From Bacteroidota bacterium (GTDB lineage: Bacteria; Bacteroidota; Bacteroidia; Bacteroidales; UBA10428): 23,199 nt of DNA. This document shows positions 15,601 through 23,199 of this stretch, piece after piece. The stretch spans positions 1 to 23,199 of the forward strand of contig JAHEEB010000001.1 of NCBI GenBank assembly GCA_024640925.1, read 5' to 3'. Both the position numbers and the translations under genes were made by a program. The notes below the pieces were generated by a model. It was not told where the DNA came from, ran no database searches, and saw only the letters and a list, made by a program, of their open reading frames with translations. The stretch's first letter is position 1, and every line of letters begins with the position of its first letter.

Positions 15601-15636
15601 CTCTTGTTTTAAAAAAAAATTTAATTAATAAAAGAT

Positions 15637-16458
15637 ATGAAAGCTTTAGTAAAATCAGCATTTCGTATAGCAATTGCCGTTACAATATCCATGTCAGCTT
15701 GTAAACGAGCTGGTAGTGGTCCTGATGCACAAAACCAGGGAGATACAATCAGTAAAGCAGAAATAAAGGAAGGCGTAGAAAAAATAATGTTCCCTCTTCC
15801 TGAGCCGATGAATGTATATCAGACCCTCGAAAATATCGGAGCAACTTATGCAAGTAATGCATTAAACCCTGTAAATTCTATCGATAAATACTTTCAGGAC
15901 AATGTAAAAGCCGTTAACCTTGGTGTATACAGTGCCGACTTATCTTACGCAACTATTTACGATAAGAAAAACGATGTAGATGCATATTCTAAAAACCTTA
16001 AATCGCTTATCGACGATTTGGATATAAAAGTAGATTATGCAATGCTTACCAGCGAAGAAACCAGGAAAAAAGCAGAAAATTCTGACTCTCTTATAAAACT
16101 TACCACCCAGATATTTTATGATGTTTATGGTTTCCTGAATAAAGAAAGTAACCCATCGTATGCTGCCCTGATGGCAAATGGTTACTATGTAGAAGGTTTG
16201 TATATTGCTACTCACTTATTAAAAGAAACATACAATAACTTCGAGATGTTGAAAATCGTATGCCAGCAAGCTACACCTCTTGAAGAAATTATCAAACTGA
16301 ACGAAAAATTTCCGAACGATCAATACATTCAAACACTCCAGAGTTCACTCAAAAAATTAAAAGCCATCTTCGACGAAGGCAAAGGAAGTGTTAACGAAGA
16401 TCAACTTCAGCGAATTACAAAAACTATCGAAGCCATCAGAGGCAGCATGGTTTCTTAA
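15637..16458 (+). CDS. Predicted lipoprotein of unknown function
   Basis: This 273-residue protein has an N-terminal lipoprotein signal: basic MKALVKSAFR, a hydrophobic run, then MSAC with Cys22 as the likely lipid-modified residue. A polar, flexible stretch (about 23-45) follows. The rest is a mostly helical domain (about 50-270) rich in Leu, Lys and Asn, with segments such as NPVNSIDKYFQDNVKAVNLG and YFLNKES-like turns; I do not recognise a named family. It has a near-perfect promoter and its own terminator, so it is probably highly expressed as a single gene. The ABC transporter gene begins just after the terminator, and some read-through coupling is possible. Confidence 0.75.
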   Translation: MKALVKSAFRIAIAVTISMSACKRAGSGPDAQNQGDTISKAEIKEGVEKIMFPLPEPMNVYQTLENIGATYASNALNPVNSIDKYFQDNVKAVNLGVYSADLSYATIYDKKNDVDAYSKNLKSLIDDLDIKVDYAMLTSEETRKKAENSDSLIKLTTQIFYDVYGFLNKESNPSYAALMANGYYVEGLYIATHLLKETYNNFEMLKIVCQQATPLEEIIKLNEKFPNDQYIQTLQSSLKKLKAIFDEGKGSVNEDQLQRITKTIEAIRGSMVS

Positions 16459-16536
16459 TAATGACATTAAAATCAATATTGTTTTGGGTTATTTTTTCAA
16501 AAAAACACAGCGAAACGACATTGATATCAAAATAAT

Positions 16537-16565
16537 AAGCTGCCTGTAAATGGCAGCTTTTTTTT
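16537..16565 (+). terminator. Intrinsic terminator after the lipoprotein gene
   Basis: An 8-bp stem AAGCTGCC/GGCAGCTT (16537-16544 with 16552-16559) with a seven-base loop runs directly into a T tract (16558-16565). It ends only 12 bases before the ATG of the transporter gene, so read-through or attenuation may set transporter expression. Confidence 0.85.
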
Positions 16566-16577
16566 AGTTGACAAAAA

Positions 16578-19500
16578 ATGAATGAGTCGATATTACAGGC
16601 TTTAATGCAGCTTTTTGCTATTGGTGCTTACATGAACGAAAATGGTAAGATAAGCATCGATCGCGAAGTTCTGGACGAATACCTGCATCGGCAGTTCAGC
16701 AAGGAGCTGGTAAAGAAAAACCTTCTTACCTTTGACCAATACCTGAATCAATACCACCCTGTTCTTATTCTCGACAGTGAAAATATAAGGGAAGAACAAA
16801 AAGTAAATAATTTTAAAATAGTATCTGAAGTTTGCGGAAAGCTTAATCTTGAACTTCAGCAGGAACAAAAAATAATTATCCTGGTTTACCTGTTGGATTT
16901 TATTTGTAATGAAGAGAAACCCTCGCCTTACCAGTTATCATTTCTCGAAAATGTTGCCCAGGGTTTAAATATTCCGTTGCAGGAGTATTTTGATGCCCGG
17001 CATTTTACATTTAACGAAATTGATAAAATACATGACAGCGGAAACCTTTTGTTTATCGATTCTTACAAGGAGATTAAGGACAAGGAAATTAAACATCTGT
17101 TTATCGATAAAATTGATGGTCGTATCGTTGTATTACAAATTCCTTCAACCAATACTTTTATATTCAGATATTATGGCAACCAAGTTTTATTGTTAAACGG
17201 ACACAATATAAAACCCAATCGCTCCTATATTTGGGCACAAGGCTCTGTTGTAAAAAATCCCCGATTCGGAAGTATATATTACATATGGGTTGCCGGAAAA
17301 TTTATTAAAGCTTCTACCGAAAACCAGTTTGTATTTACTGCCAGTGATATTGAGTTTTCTTATGGAAATAGTCCAAACGGACTGAAACGATTTAGTCTGA
17401 ACGAAGAATCAGGTAGACTTATTGGAATAATTGGTGGTAGTGGTAGTGGTAAGTCAACCTTACTGAAGGTATTGGCTGGCATTATTAAACCACACCATGG
17501 TAGTATAGAGATTAACGGCCACGATATTCATGAAGAATTTGAATTAATACAGGGATTGATAGGGTATGTTCCTCAAGACGATTTCTTAGTTAAGGAACTT
17601 ACAGTATATGAAAACCTGTATTATAATGCCAAGTTATCATTAAGCAAATTCGATGAGCTAAAAATTAACAAAATAGTAGACAAGGCTCTTCTTGATTTCG
17701 ATTTGGTTGAGGCCCGCGATTTACAGGTAGGTAATTCATTAAGTACTTTTCTTAGTGGCGGACAAAGGAAACGGTTAAATATTGCCCTTGAATTAATAAG
17801 GGAACCATCTGTTTTGTTTGTTGACGAGCCTACTTCCGGTTTATCTTCAGCAGATTCGGAAAAGGTTATGAACCTTTTAAAAAGACAAACCCTGAAGGGC
17901 AAATTGGTATTTGCCAATATTCATCAGCCATCGTCCGAGATTTTTAAACTTTTTGATAAACTTCTTGTTGTTGACCAGGGTGGTCGGGTAGTTTGGTATG
18001 GTAACCCACTCGATGCTATTGTTTATTTCAAGCGTATCAACCACTATGTCGACGCGGATGTGGGAGAATGCCTATCCTGTGGAAATATTAACTCTGATCA
18101 GATTTTACGAAATGTAGAAGCAAGGGTTGTTGATGTAAACGGTAGACTAACGCGTAAAAGAAAAACTTCGCCCCAGGAATGGTACGATCTATATATGGAA
18201 CGTATCGATCCAATTATAAGGGATATCCGTCGATCTCACACAGGAAAGGTTCCGGAAAGCAATTTTAAGATGCCTTCTCATTGGCAACAGTTTAAGTTAT
18301 ATCTGAAGCGCGATTTGCTGGCCAAGTTAAAAAATCAGCAATACTTGATTATTACGTTGCTCGAATCACCAGTTTTGGCGATAATTCTTGCCTTTTATAC
18401 CAGAAGTTCGCGCAGTACCGACGGGAATATTACATCTTACTTTTTCGGGCTAAATAATAATGTGCCTGCTTATCTGTTTATGGCTGTAATAGTGGCCATA
18501 TTCTTTGGTTTAGTAACCAGCGCTGAAGAAATTTTCCGCGATCGAAAATTGCTTGAACGAGAACGGTTCCTTAGTTTAAGCCGCTCAAGTTACTTGTTTT
18601 CCAAAACCTCTGTTATGTTTTTGATATCGGCATTTCAGATGTTTGTTTTTGTTCTGATTGGTAATTATATTCTCGAAATTCATGGAATGACATGGCGGTA
18701 TTTTATCATTTTATTTTCCGCCTCCTGCTGGGCTAACCTGATTGGATTAAACATTTCATCCGGATTTAAATCTGTAGTTACTATATACATTCTGGTACCA
18801 CTTATTCTTGTTCCACAATTGCTATTCAGCGGTGTTGTTGTTGACTTTAACAATCTGAACAGATCGATTCAATCGTTTAAATATGTTCCATTAGTCGGCG
18901 ATATGATGACATCCCGCTGGGCATACGAATCCATTGTTATTACACAGTTCCGTGATAATCCTTTTGAAAAGAAATTCTTCGAAACCGAACTTCAAATCAG
19001 TGATGCCCTTTACACGAAAGCATATCTTATTCCCGAATTGAATGACAGACTTGATTTTGTAAAAGAAAACATTGATAATCGAAAAAACCATGATAAAGTA
19101 GTATCGGATCTGGGACTTCTTCAAAACGAAATAAGAAAACTATCTCTAAAAACAGATAAAATTAATCCTGAAATTTGTAAAGAGCTCAACATGCAGGATT
19201 TCTCGGAGGATACTTATAACAGCACAGGAAAAATGTTTGAAAAAGCCGAACAGTATTATCATTCGGTTTATCTTGGGGCACTTATGCAAAAAGATAAGAT
19301 TTATGAAGAATTAGTAAAACAAAAGAACGGAAAAGAGGGATTACTAAAATATAAAGACAGATATTATAATAATCAGTTAGCCAGCATTGTTAAAAATGAC
19401 AGGGAATTGCAACAATATTTTGTCCATTGGCAAAACGTTATTAAACTGAGGGATCCTATTTTCACATTACCCACATCGAAAAATGGCAGAGCCCATTTTT

Positions 19501-19703
19501 ACGCACCTGTGAAAAGAGTTGGGGATATTTACATCGATACATTATGGTTCGATGTTTTGGTCATCTGGCTTTCAACAGGTGTTTGGTTCTCCGTTCTGTA
19601 TTTTGATCTGCTGTTTAAAATCTTCAAATATTTCGAAAACATCCGACTTCGAAGAATTAACACACGAATTATTAATCTTCTGAACAAACAGTATAATAAA
19701 TAG
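16578..19703 (+). CDS. ABCG-type ABC transporter (half-transporter) with N-terminal regulatory domains
   Basis: This 1041-residue protein fuses ATPase and membrane domains in the ABCG/White order. Residues 1-150 are helical and acidic, perhaps TerB-like; 155-250 look like a beta-rich sensor segment. The ATPase follows, with Walker A GGSGSGKST (286-294), Q-loop Gln333, signature LSGGQ (392-396), Walker B VLFVDE (412-417) and switch His449 in NIHQPSS. Five hydrophobic segments lie at about 590-608, 630-650, 673-697, 709-728 and 734-753. A long charged loop (about 755-985) follows, then a sixth segment (about 988-1010). ABCG proteins work as dimers and export lipids or other hydrophobic compounds. 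The loop between helices 5 and 6 is far longer than in ordinary ABCG members. No separate promoter is visible. Substrate is unknown. Confidence 0.88.
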   Translation: MNESILQALMQLFAIGAYMNENGKISIDREVLDEYLHRQFSKELVKKNLLTFDQYLNQYHPVLILDSENIREEQKVNNFKIVSEVCGKLNLELQQEQKIIILVYLLDFICNEEKPSPYQLSFLENVAQGLNIPLQEYFDARHFTFNEIDKIHDSGNLLFIDSYKEIKDKEIKHLFIDKIDGRIVVLQIPSTNTFIFRYYGNQVLLLNGHNIKPNRSYIWAQGSVVKNPRFGSIYYIWVAGKFIKASTENQFVFTASDIEFSYGNSPNGLKRFSLNEESGRLIGIIGGSGSGKSTLLKVLAGIIKPHHGSIEINGHDIHEEFELIQGLIGYVPQDDFLVKELTVYENLYYNAKLSLSKFDELKINKIVDKALLDFDLVEARDLQVGNSLSTFLSGGQRKRLNIALELIREPSVLFVDEPTSGLSSADSEKVMNLLKRQTLKGKLVFANIHQPSSEIFKLFDKLLVVDQGGRVVWYGNPLDAIVYFKRINHYVDADVGECLSCGNINSDQILRNVEARVVDVNGRLTRKRKTSPQEWYDLYMERIDPIIRDIRRSHTGKVPESNFKMPSHWQQFKLYLKRDLLAKLKNQQYLIITLLESPVLAIILAFYTRSSRSTDGNITSYFFGLNNNVPAYLFMAVIVAIFFGLVTSAEEIFRDRKLLERERFLSLSRSSYLFSKTSVMFLISAFQMFVFVLIGNYILEIHGMTWRYFIILFSASCWANLIGLNISSGFKSVVTIYILVPLILVPQLLFSGVVVDFNNLNRSIQSFKYVPLVGDMMTSRWAYESIVITQFRDNPFEKKFFETELQISDALYTKAYLIPELNDRLDFVKENIDNRKNHDKVVSDLGLLQNEIRKLSLKTDKINPEICKELNMQDFSEDTYNSTGKMFEKAEQYYHSVYLGALMQKDKIYEELVKQKNGKEGLLKYKDRYYNNQLASIVKNDRELQQYFVHWQNVIKLRDPIFTLPTSKNGRAHFYAPVKRVGDIYIDTLWFDVLVIWLSTGVWFSVLYFDLLFKIFKYFENIRLRRINTRIINLLNKQYNK

Positions 19704-19713
19704 CATCAGTACC

Positions 19714-19788
19714 CACTGATCACTCTTCACTGATCACTGATCACACATCACCTATCACTGATCACTGATCACCTATCACTGATCACTA
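19714..19788. repeat. Ten-unit 7-bp tandem repeat (CACTGAT)n
   Basis: Ten consecutive heptamers run without a break in phase from 19714 to 19783, plus a partial unit. Six are CACTGAT exactly, and the others are CACTCTT, CACACAT and CACCTAT (twice). The junction of adjacent units gives the palindrome TGATCA repeatedly. The array lies 10 bases past the transporter stop and about 93 bases before hoxF, in the region where a hox promoter would be expected. Confidence 0.95.
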
Positions 19789-19880
19789 AATAATTGCATA
19801 CTTTCTTGGTAAAGAACCGAACTTAACCTAAATTTAATTGTGAAAAGAATAACAAACTTTCTCACCTAAAATGCGGTCTT

Positions 19881-21683
19881 ATGAAAAGCTTTACCCAAAA
19901 AGTCATAGACAAATATAACCGCGATAAAACCCGCCTGATGGACATATTAATTAGTATTCAATCGGAATTCGGGTACATTTCGCAGGAAAGCGTTTCTCAA
20001 ATAGCCCATGAACTGCACATGTCCGAGGTAGATGTAGAACAGACTATTTCTTTTTACCATTTCTTCAGCATGAAACCAACCGGTAAATTCTCCATATATC
20101 TTAATAACAGCGTTGTAGCCAACATGATGGGCAGAAAAGAAGTTGCCGAAACATTTGAAGAAGAAGTTGGTATAAAATTCGGAAATATCACTGCCGATGG
20201 ATTAATTGGTTTATACGATACAGCCTGTATTGGCATGAACGACCAGGAACCTGCTGCTATTATCAACAATCACATATTCACAAAACTTACACCTTTTCGT
20301 GCAAAAGAAATCATTCGAGATATCAAAGAAGGTAAAAAAGTACAGGACATGTTCACAGCCTCCTTTGGCGATGGTGCAAACCGCGACGACCTGGTTAAAT
20401 CGGTTGTTTCAAATAACATTCGAAAAATTGGGCCTATTCTCGATCCTCAATACAAGATAGGTGATGCCATAAAAAAAATCATTAAGCTCACACCTGAAGA
20501 AGTTATCACGGAAATTAAAAGTTCTAATATCCGGGGGAGAGGAGGTGCCGGATTTCCGACAGGTTTGAAATGGGAGTTTTGCCGAAATGCTTCAGACGGA
20601 ATAAAATATTTGTTGTGTAATGCCGATGAGGGTGAACCAGGTACGTTTAAAGACAGGGTTATCTTAACTGAATTACCACGTCTTCTTTTCGAAGGTATGG
20701 TGATTGCCGGTTATGCTATAGGTGCCGTTGAAGGTATTTTATATATCCGTCATGAATACAAATACCTCGAAGAATATCTTGAGAACATTCTTAAAGTTGC
20801 TAGAGAGAAAAATTACCTTGGCATCGATATTATGGGTAAAAAAGGGTTCAACTTCGATATCCGAATACAATTTGGAGCTGGAGCCTATGTCTGCGGTGAA
20901 GAATCGGCCCTAATCGAGTCGGCCGAAGGCAAAAGGGGAGAACCAAGAGACAGGCCGCCATTCCCTGTTGAAAAAGGATACCTGGATCAACCTACTGTAG
21001 TAAACAATGTTGAAACTCTTTGTGCAGCTGTAAAAGTTATGTTGCATGGCGGAGAATGGTACCGATCATTTGGTACACCTGAATCAACAGGGACAAAACT
21101 ATTAAGTGTTTCCGGTGACTGCAGATTTCCGGGAGTATACGAAGTAGAATGGGGTTTTAGTGTAAACAGTATACTCGACATGGTAGGAGCTGTGCCCCGT
21201 AACGTCCAGGCTGTTCAAGTCGGAGGTCCGTCAGGATCTTTAATAGGTTCCAATGATTTTGATCGCATTTTAGGATATGAAGATCTGGCAACCGGAGGTT
21301 CTCTTATAATCTTTGATAAAACACGTGATTTATTAAGTGATGTAGTATTGAACTTTACTGAATTTTTCATCGACGAATCGTGTGGTAGTTGCTCCACCTG
21401 CCGTATTCTGCCAAGTATTCTTAAAAACAAACTCGAAAAAATATTAGATGCCCGTGGAGTTAAGAACGATATTGCTGAAATGGAAGAATGGGGGAAAATA
21501 CTAAAAGCGAGTAGGTGTGGGCTTGGACAAACTGCCGCTAACCCTATTCTCACCTCGATTAAAAACTTCAGACACTTATACGAAGATAAGATTCAGAAAA
21601 CAAAAGACTTTGATAGTGGTTTTGATTTATGGAGGGCTGTAAAAGAAGGTTGCGAAGTAACCGGAAGAGTTCCAAATATTTAA
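19881..21683 (+). CDS. hoxF: NAD-linked [NiFe] hydrogenase diaphorase subunit HoxF (HoxE-HoxF fusion)
   Basis: This 600-residue protein has the architecture of the soluble NAD+-reducing hydrogenase HoxF. An N-terminal NuoE-like domain (1-145) with SFYHFFSMKPTGKFSIYL and DTACIGMNDQEPA is followed by the NuoF-like part. GRGGAGFPTGLKW (219-231) binds FMN and GAGAYVCGEESAL (332-344) binds NADH. Cys501, Cys504, Cys507 and distal Cys546 hold the [4Fe-4S] cluster. The subunit passes electrons between NAD(H) and the hydrogenase module. The N-terminal domain keeps only one cysteine (Cys116) of the four that bind [2Fe-2S] in NuoE. It heads the hox operon; hoxU follows 11 bases later. A Complex I or [FeFe]-type HydB reading is excluded by the following hoxY and hoxH. 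Confidence 0.95.
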   Translation: MKSFTQKVIDKYNRDKTRLMDILISIQSEFGYISQESVSQIAHELHMSEVDVEQTISFYHFFSMKPTGKFSIYLNNSVVANMMGRKEVAETFEEEVGIKFGNITADGLIGLYDTACIGMNDQEPAAIINNHIFTKLTPFRAKEIIRDIKEGKKVQDMFTASFGDGANRDDLVKSVVSNNIRKIGPILDPQYKIGDAIKKIIKLTPEEVITEIKSSNIRGRGGAGFPTGLKWEFCRNASDGIKYLLCNADEGEPGTFKDRVILTELPRLLFEGMVIAGYAIGAVEGILYIRHEYKYLEEYLENILKVAREKNYLGIDIMGKKGFNFDIRIQFGAGAYVCGEESALIESAEGKRGEPRDRPPFPVEKGYLDQPTVVNNVETLCAAVKVMLHGGEWYRSFGTPESTGTKLLSVSGDCRFPGVYEVEWGFSVNSILDMVGAVPRNVQAVQVGGPSGSLIGSNDFDRILGYEDLATGGSLIIFDKTRDLLSDVVLNFTEFFIDESCGSCSTCRILPSILKNKLEKILDARGVKNDIAEMEEWGKILKASRCGLGQTAANPILTSIKNFRHLYEDKIQKTKDFDSGFDLWRAVKEGCEVTGRVPNI

Positions 21684-21694
21684 TATTCATAATA

Positions 21695-22426
21695 ATGAAC
21701 CAGATAATAAAGTTCACAATAGATGATGTCGAATGTGTCGCTACAAAAGGTCAATATATTATTGATGCTGCACGGGAAAATGGCATTTTTATTGCTTCTT
21801 TGTGCAACTATCCGGGGGTTAAGCCAAAAGGAAGTTGCAGGGTTTGCTCTGTTAAAGTTAATGGCAGGTTAATGACAGCCTGCACTACACCGGTATCTCA
21901 AGGAATGGCTATTGAAAACCATACCGACGAGCTGAATGAGCTCAGGAAAAAGATTATTGAATTGTTTTTTGTTGAAGGAAACCACTTCTGTCCTTCTTGC
22001 GAAAAAGGAGGTACCTGTGAACTTCAGGCATTGGCCTATCGATTTAAGATTATGTCGCCAAGATATCCGTATTTTTTTCCACAACGAGAAGTGGATGCGA
22101 CAAATCCAAAACTCATCAAAGATCAGAACCGGTGCATTCTGTGTAAACGTTGTATCAGGGCTATTCACGATGAAAAAGGTCGCACCATATTTGCTTATAA
22201 ACGACGAAGTAACAGGGTAGAAATTAGTATTGATCCGAAACTGGGACGGGAACTTACTGATGAAGTTGCCCTTAAAGCTATGGATGTTTGCCCGGTTGGG
22301 GCCCTGTTAATCCGCGAAAAAGGTTTTGATACTCCAATAGGTGAACGTAAATATGACAAGAATCCTATTGGTTCTGATATAGAACATTTACAAATTCCAT
22401 ACTCAAAAACCAAATCCAATGAGTAA
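21695..22426 (+). CDS. hoxU: Hydrogenase diaphorase small subunit HoxU (NuoG N-terminal-like)
   Basis: This 243-residue iron-sulfur subunit wires HoxF to the hydrogenase module. The [2Fe-2S] site is Cys37, Cys48, Cys51 and Cys63 (GSCRVC core). The His/Cys-ligated [4Fe-4S] site is GNHFCPSCEKGGTCELQ (His97, Cys99, Cys102, Cys108), and a further [4Fe-4S] site is RCILCKRC (147, 150, 153) with Cys199 in DVCPVGAL. I chose ATG 21695; the open frame extends to 21629 but that would overlap hoxF and add 22 residues foreign to the family. The end overlaps the hoxY start by eight bases. Confidence 0.95.
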   Translation: MNQIIKFTIDDVECVATKGQYIIDAARENGIFIASLCNYPGVKPKGSCRVCSVKVNGRLMTACTTPVSQGMAIENHTDELNELRKKIIELFFVEGNHFCPSCEKGGTCELQALAYRFKIMSPRYPYFFPQREVDATNPKLIKDQNRCILCKRCIRAIHDEKGRTIFAYKRRSNRVEISIDPKLGRELTDEVALKAMDVCPVGALLIREKGFDTPIGERKYDKNPIGSDIEHLQIPYSKTKSNE

Positions 22427-22970
22427 ACCAATAGTAGCAACAACATCGCTGGCAGGCTGCTTCGGTTGTCATATGTCTTTTCTCGACATCGACGAACGCA
22501 TACTGGAACTGATGCAGTTAGTGGAATTTGATAAATCACCAATCAACGATATCAAGAAAATCTCCAGGAAGTGCGATATCGGCCTTATTGAAGGAGGATG
22601 TTGCAATAGTGAGAACGTTCATGTGCTTAAGGAATTCCGGGAAAACTGTAAGATCCTGATTTCTGTAGGTGAATGTGCAATAATGGGTGGACTACCGGCT
22701 ATGCGTAACGGAATTCCTTTAAGCGAATGCCTGGAAGAAGCCTACCAGAATGGATTAACAGTGAAGGAATCAAACGATGCCCGAATTTTTCCAAACGATC
22801 CTGAACTTCCCATCATACTAGATAAAGTATACCCCTGTCATGAAATTGTAAAAATTGATTATCTTCTTCCAGGCTGTCCTCCAAGGGCTGATTTGATTTG
22901 GGAAGCCCTGATAGCCATCATAACAGGAAACCAGATAAAAATGCCCTACGAGGTATTAAAGTACGATTAA
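22419..22970 (+). CDS. hoxY: [NiFe] hydrogenase small subunit HoxY
   Basis: This 183-residue small subunit of the group 3 type holds one proximal [4Fe-4S] cluster with probable ligands Cys14 and Cys17 ([12 protein letters not shown]), Cys86 ([15 protein letters not shown]) and Cys153 ([16 protein letters not shown]). There is no Tat signal or medial/distal cluster domain, so it is cytoplasmic and soluble, unlike membrane-bound uptake hydrogenases. The [10 protein letters not shown] segment (58-67) is typical of HoxY. Its ATG lies inside the hoxU stop region (ATGAGTAA), implying translational coupling. hoxH starts 10 bases after its stop. Confidence 0.95.
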   Translation: MSKPIVATTSLAGCFGCHMSFLDIDERILELMQLVEFDKSPINDIKKISRKCDIGLIEGGCCNSENVHVLKEFRENCKILISVGECAIMGGLPAMRNGIPLSECLEEAYQNGLTVKESNDARIFPNDPELPIILDKVYPCHEIVKIDYLLPGCPPRADLIWEALIAIITGNQIKMPYEVLKYD

Positions 22971-22980
22971 TCAGCATAAC

Positions 22981-23199
22981 ATGGGACAGAAAATTACAAT
23001 AGAACCAGTAACCCGTGTCGAAGGACATGGCAAAGTCACCATACAAATCGACAACGAAGGGAATGTAAACCAGACAAGGCTTCACATCGTCGAATTCAGG
23101 GGTTTCGAAAGGTTTGTACAAGGAAGACCCTATTGGGAAGCTCCGGTACTTGTCCAGAGATTATGTGGTATTTGTCCGGTCAGTCATCACCTGGCAGCT
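22981..23199 (+). CDS. hoxH: [NiFe] hydrogenase large subunit HoxH (partial, cut by window end)
   Basis: The first 73 codons of the catalytic subunit are present. [14 protein letters not shown] contains the conserved EGH, and [12 protein letters not shown] gives the N-terminal nickel ligands Cys62 and Cys65. The C-terminal ligand motif (DPCxxCxxH) and the processing site for the maturation protease would lie beyond the window. With hoxF, hoxU and hoxY this forms a group 3d, bidirectional NAD-linked [NiFe] hydrogenase. Maturation genes (hyp, hoxW) are not seen here. Confidence 0.95.
   Translation, partial: MGQKITIEPVTRVEGHGKVTIQIDNEGNVNQTRLHIVEFRGFERFVQGRPYWEAPVLVQRLCGICPVSHHLAA

Noticed and set aside
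19714..19788. CRISPR or attachment site
   Set aside because: It is a plain 7-bp tandem repeat without spacers and with no adjacent recombinase.
19881..22426. Respiratory Complex I (nuoEFG) or [FeFe] electron-bifurcating HydABC
   Set aside because: NuoE is fused and degenerate, and the next genes are hoxY and hoxH with [NiFe] motifs, so this is a hox operon.

Overview
The window looks like a chromosomal segment of an anaerobic, AT-rich member of the Bacteroidota (Bacteroidales/Marinilabiliales-like; the rank below phylum is a guess). Three things point there. Several genes are preceded by the phylum-specific promoter pattern TTG-N19-TAnnTTTG. Leaders are A-rich and lack Shine-Dalgarno motifs. 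The protein set is typical of the phylum: a GT-C membrane glycosyltransferase, secreted orphan proteins and a four-gene 2-oxoacid:ferredoxin oxidoreductase operon.

Bases 1-6110 are an accessory region. Two copies of a direct repeat of about 345 bp (1-345, truncated by the window edge, and 1487-1831) flank one orphan gene (489-1352) with a nuclease-like motif. Next to the right copy, on the minus strand, lie a perfect 17-bp hairpin and sequence resembling the split 3' end of a group II intron. Then, all on the minus strand, come a large membrane glycosyltransferase, a higB-higA toxin-antitoxin pair with a clear promoter and operator-like palindrome, a GrpB-family protein and a secreted orphan.

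Bases 6111-6790 hold a short single-stranded-DNA-binding protein without the usual acidic tail. It is preceded by five CGAC repeats spaced on one face of the helix and followed by a bidirectional terminator.

Bases 6796-15368 are mostly metabolic. The minus-strand operon korD-korA-korB-korC makes a ferredoxin-linked 2-oxoacid oxidoreductase. A plus-strand operon with start/stop overlaps encodes an exported transglutaminase-fold/coiled-coil protein, a GNAT acetyltransferase and a DUF3795 cysteine-rich protein. The minus-strand aspA-hydF pair encodes aspartate ammonia-lyase and the GTPase/scaffold that matures [FeFe] hydrogenase.

Bases 15571-19703 encode a lipoprotein with a strong promoter and its own terminator, then a 1041-residue ABCG-type transporter with unusual extra domains. 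A 10-unit, 7-bp tandem repeat (19714-19788) follows.

Bases 19881-23199 are hoxF-hoxU-hoxY-hoxH (hoxH cut by the window end), a bidirectional NAD-linked [NiFe] hydrogenase of the group 3d type. The joint picture is an anaerobe that makes reduced ferredoxin from 2-oxoacids and handles H2 with an NAD(H)-linked [NiFe] enzyme. The hydF gene implies that it also has an [FeFe] hydrogenase encoded elsewhere. No tRNA, rRNA, CRISPR array or complete insertion sequence was seen.
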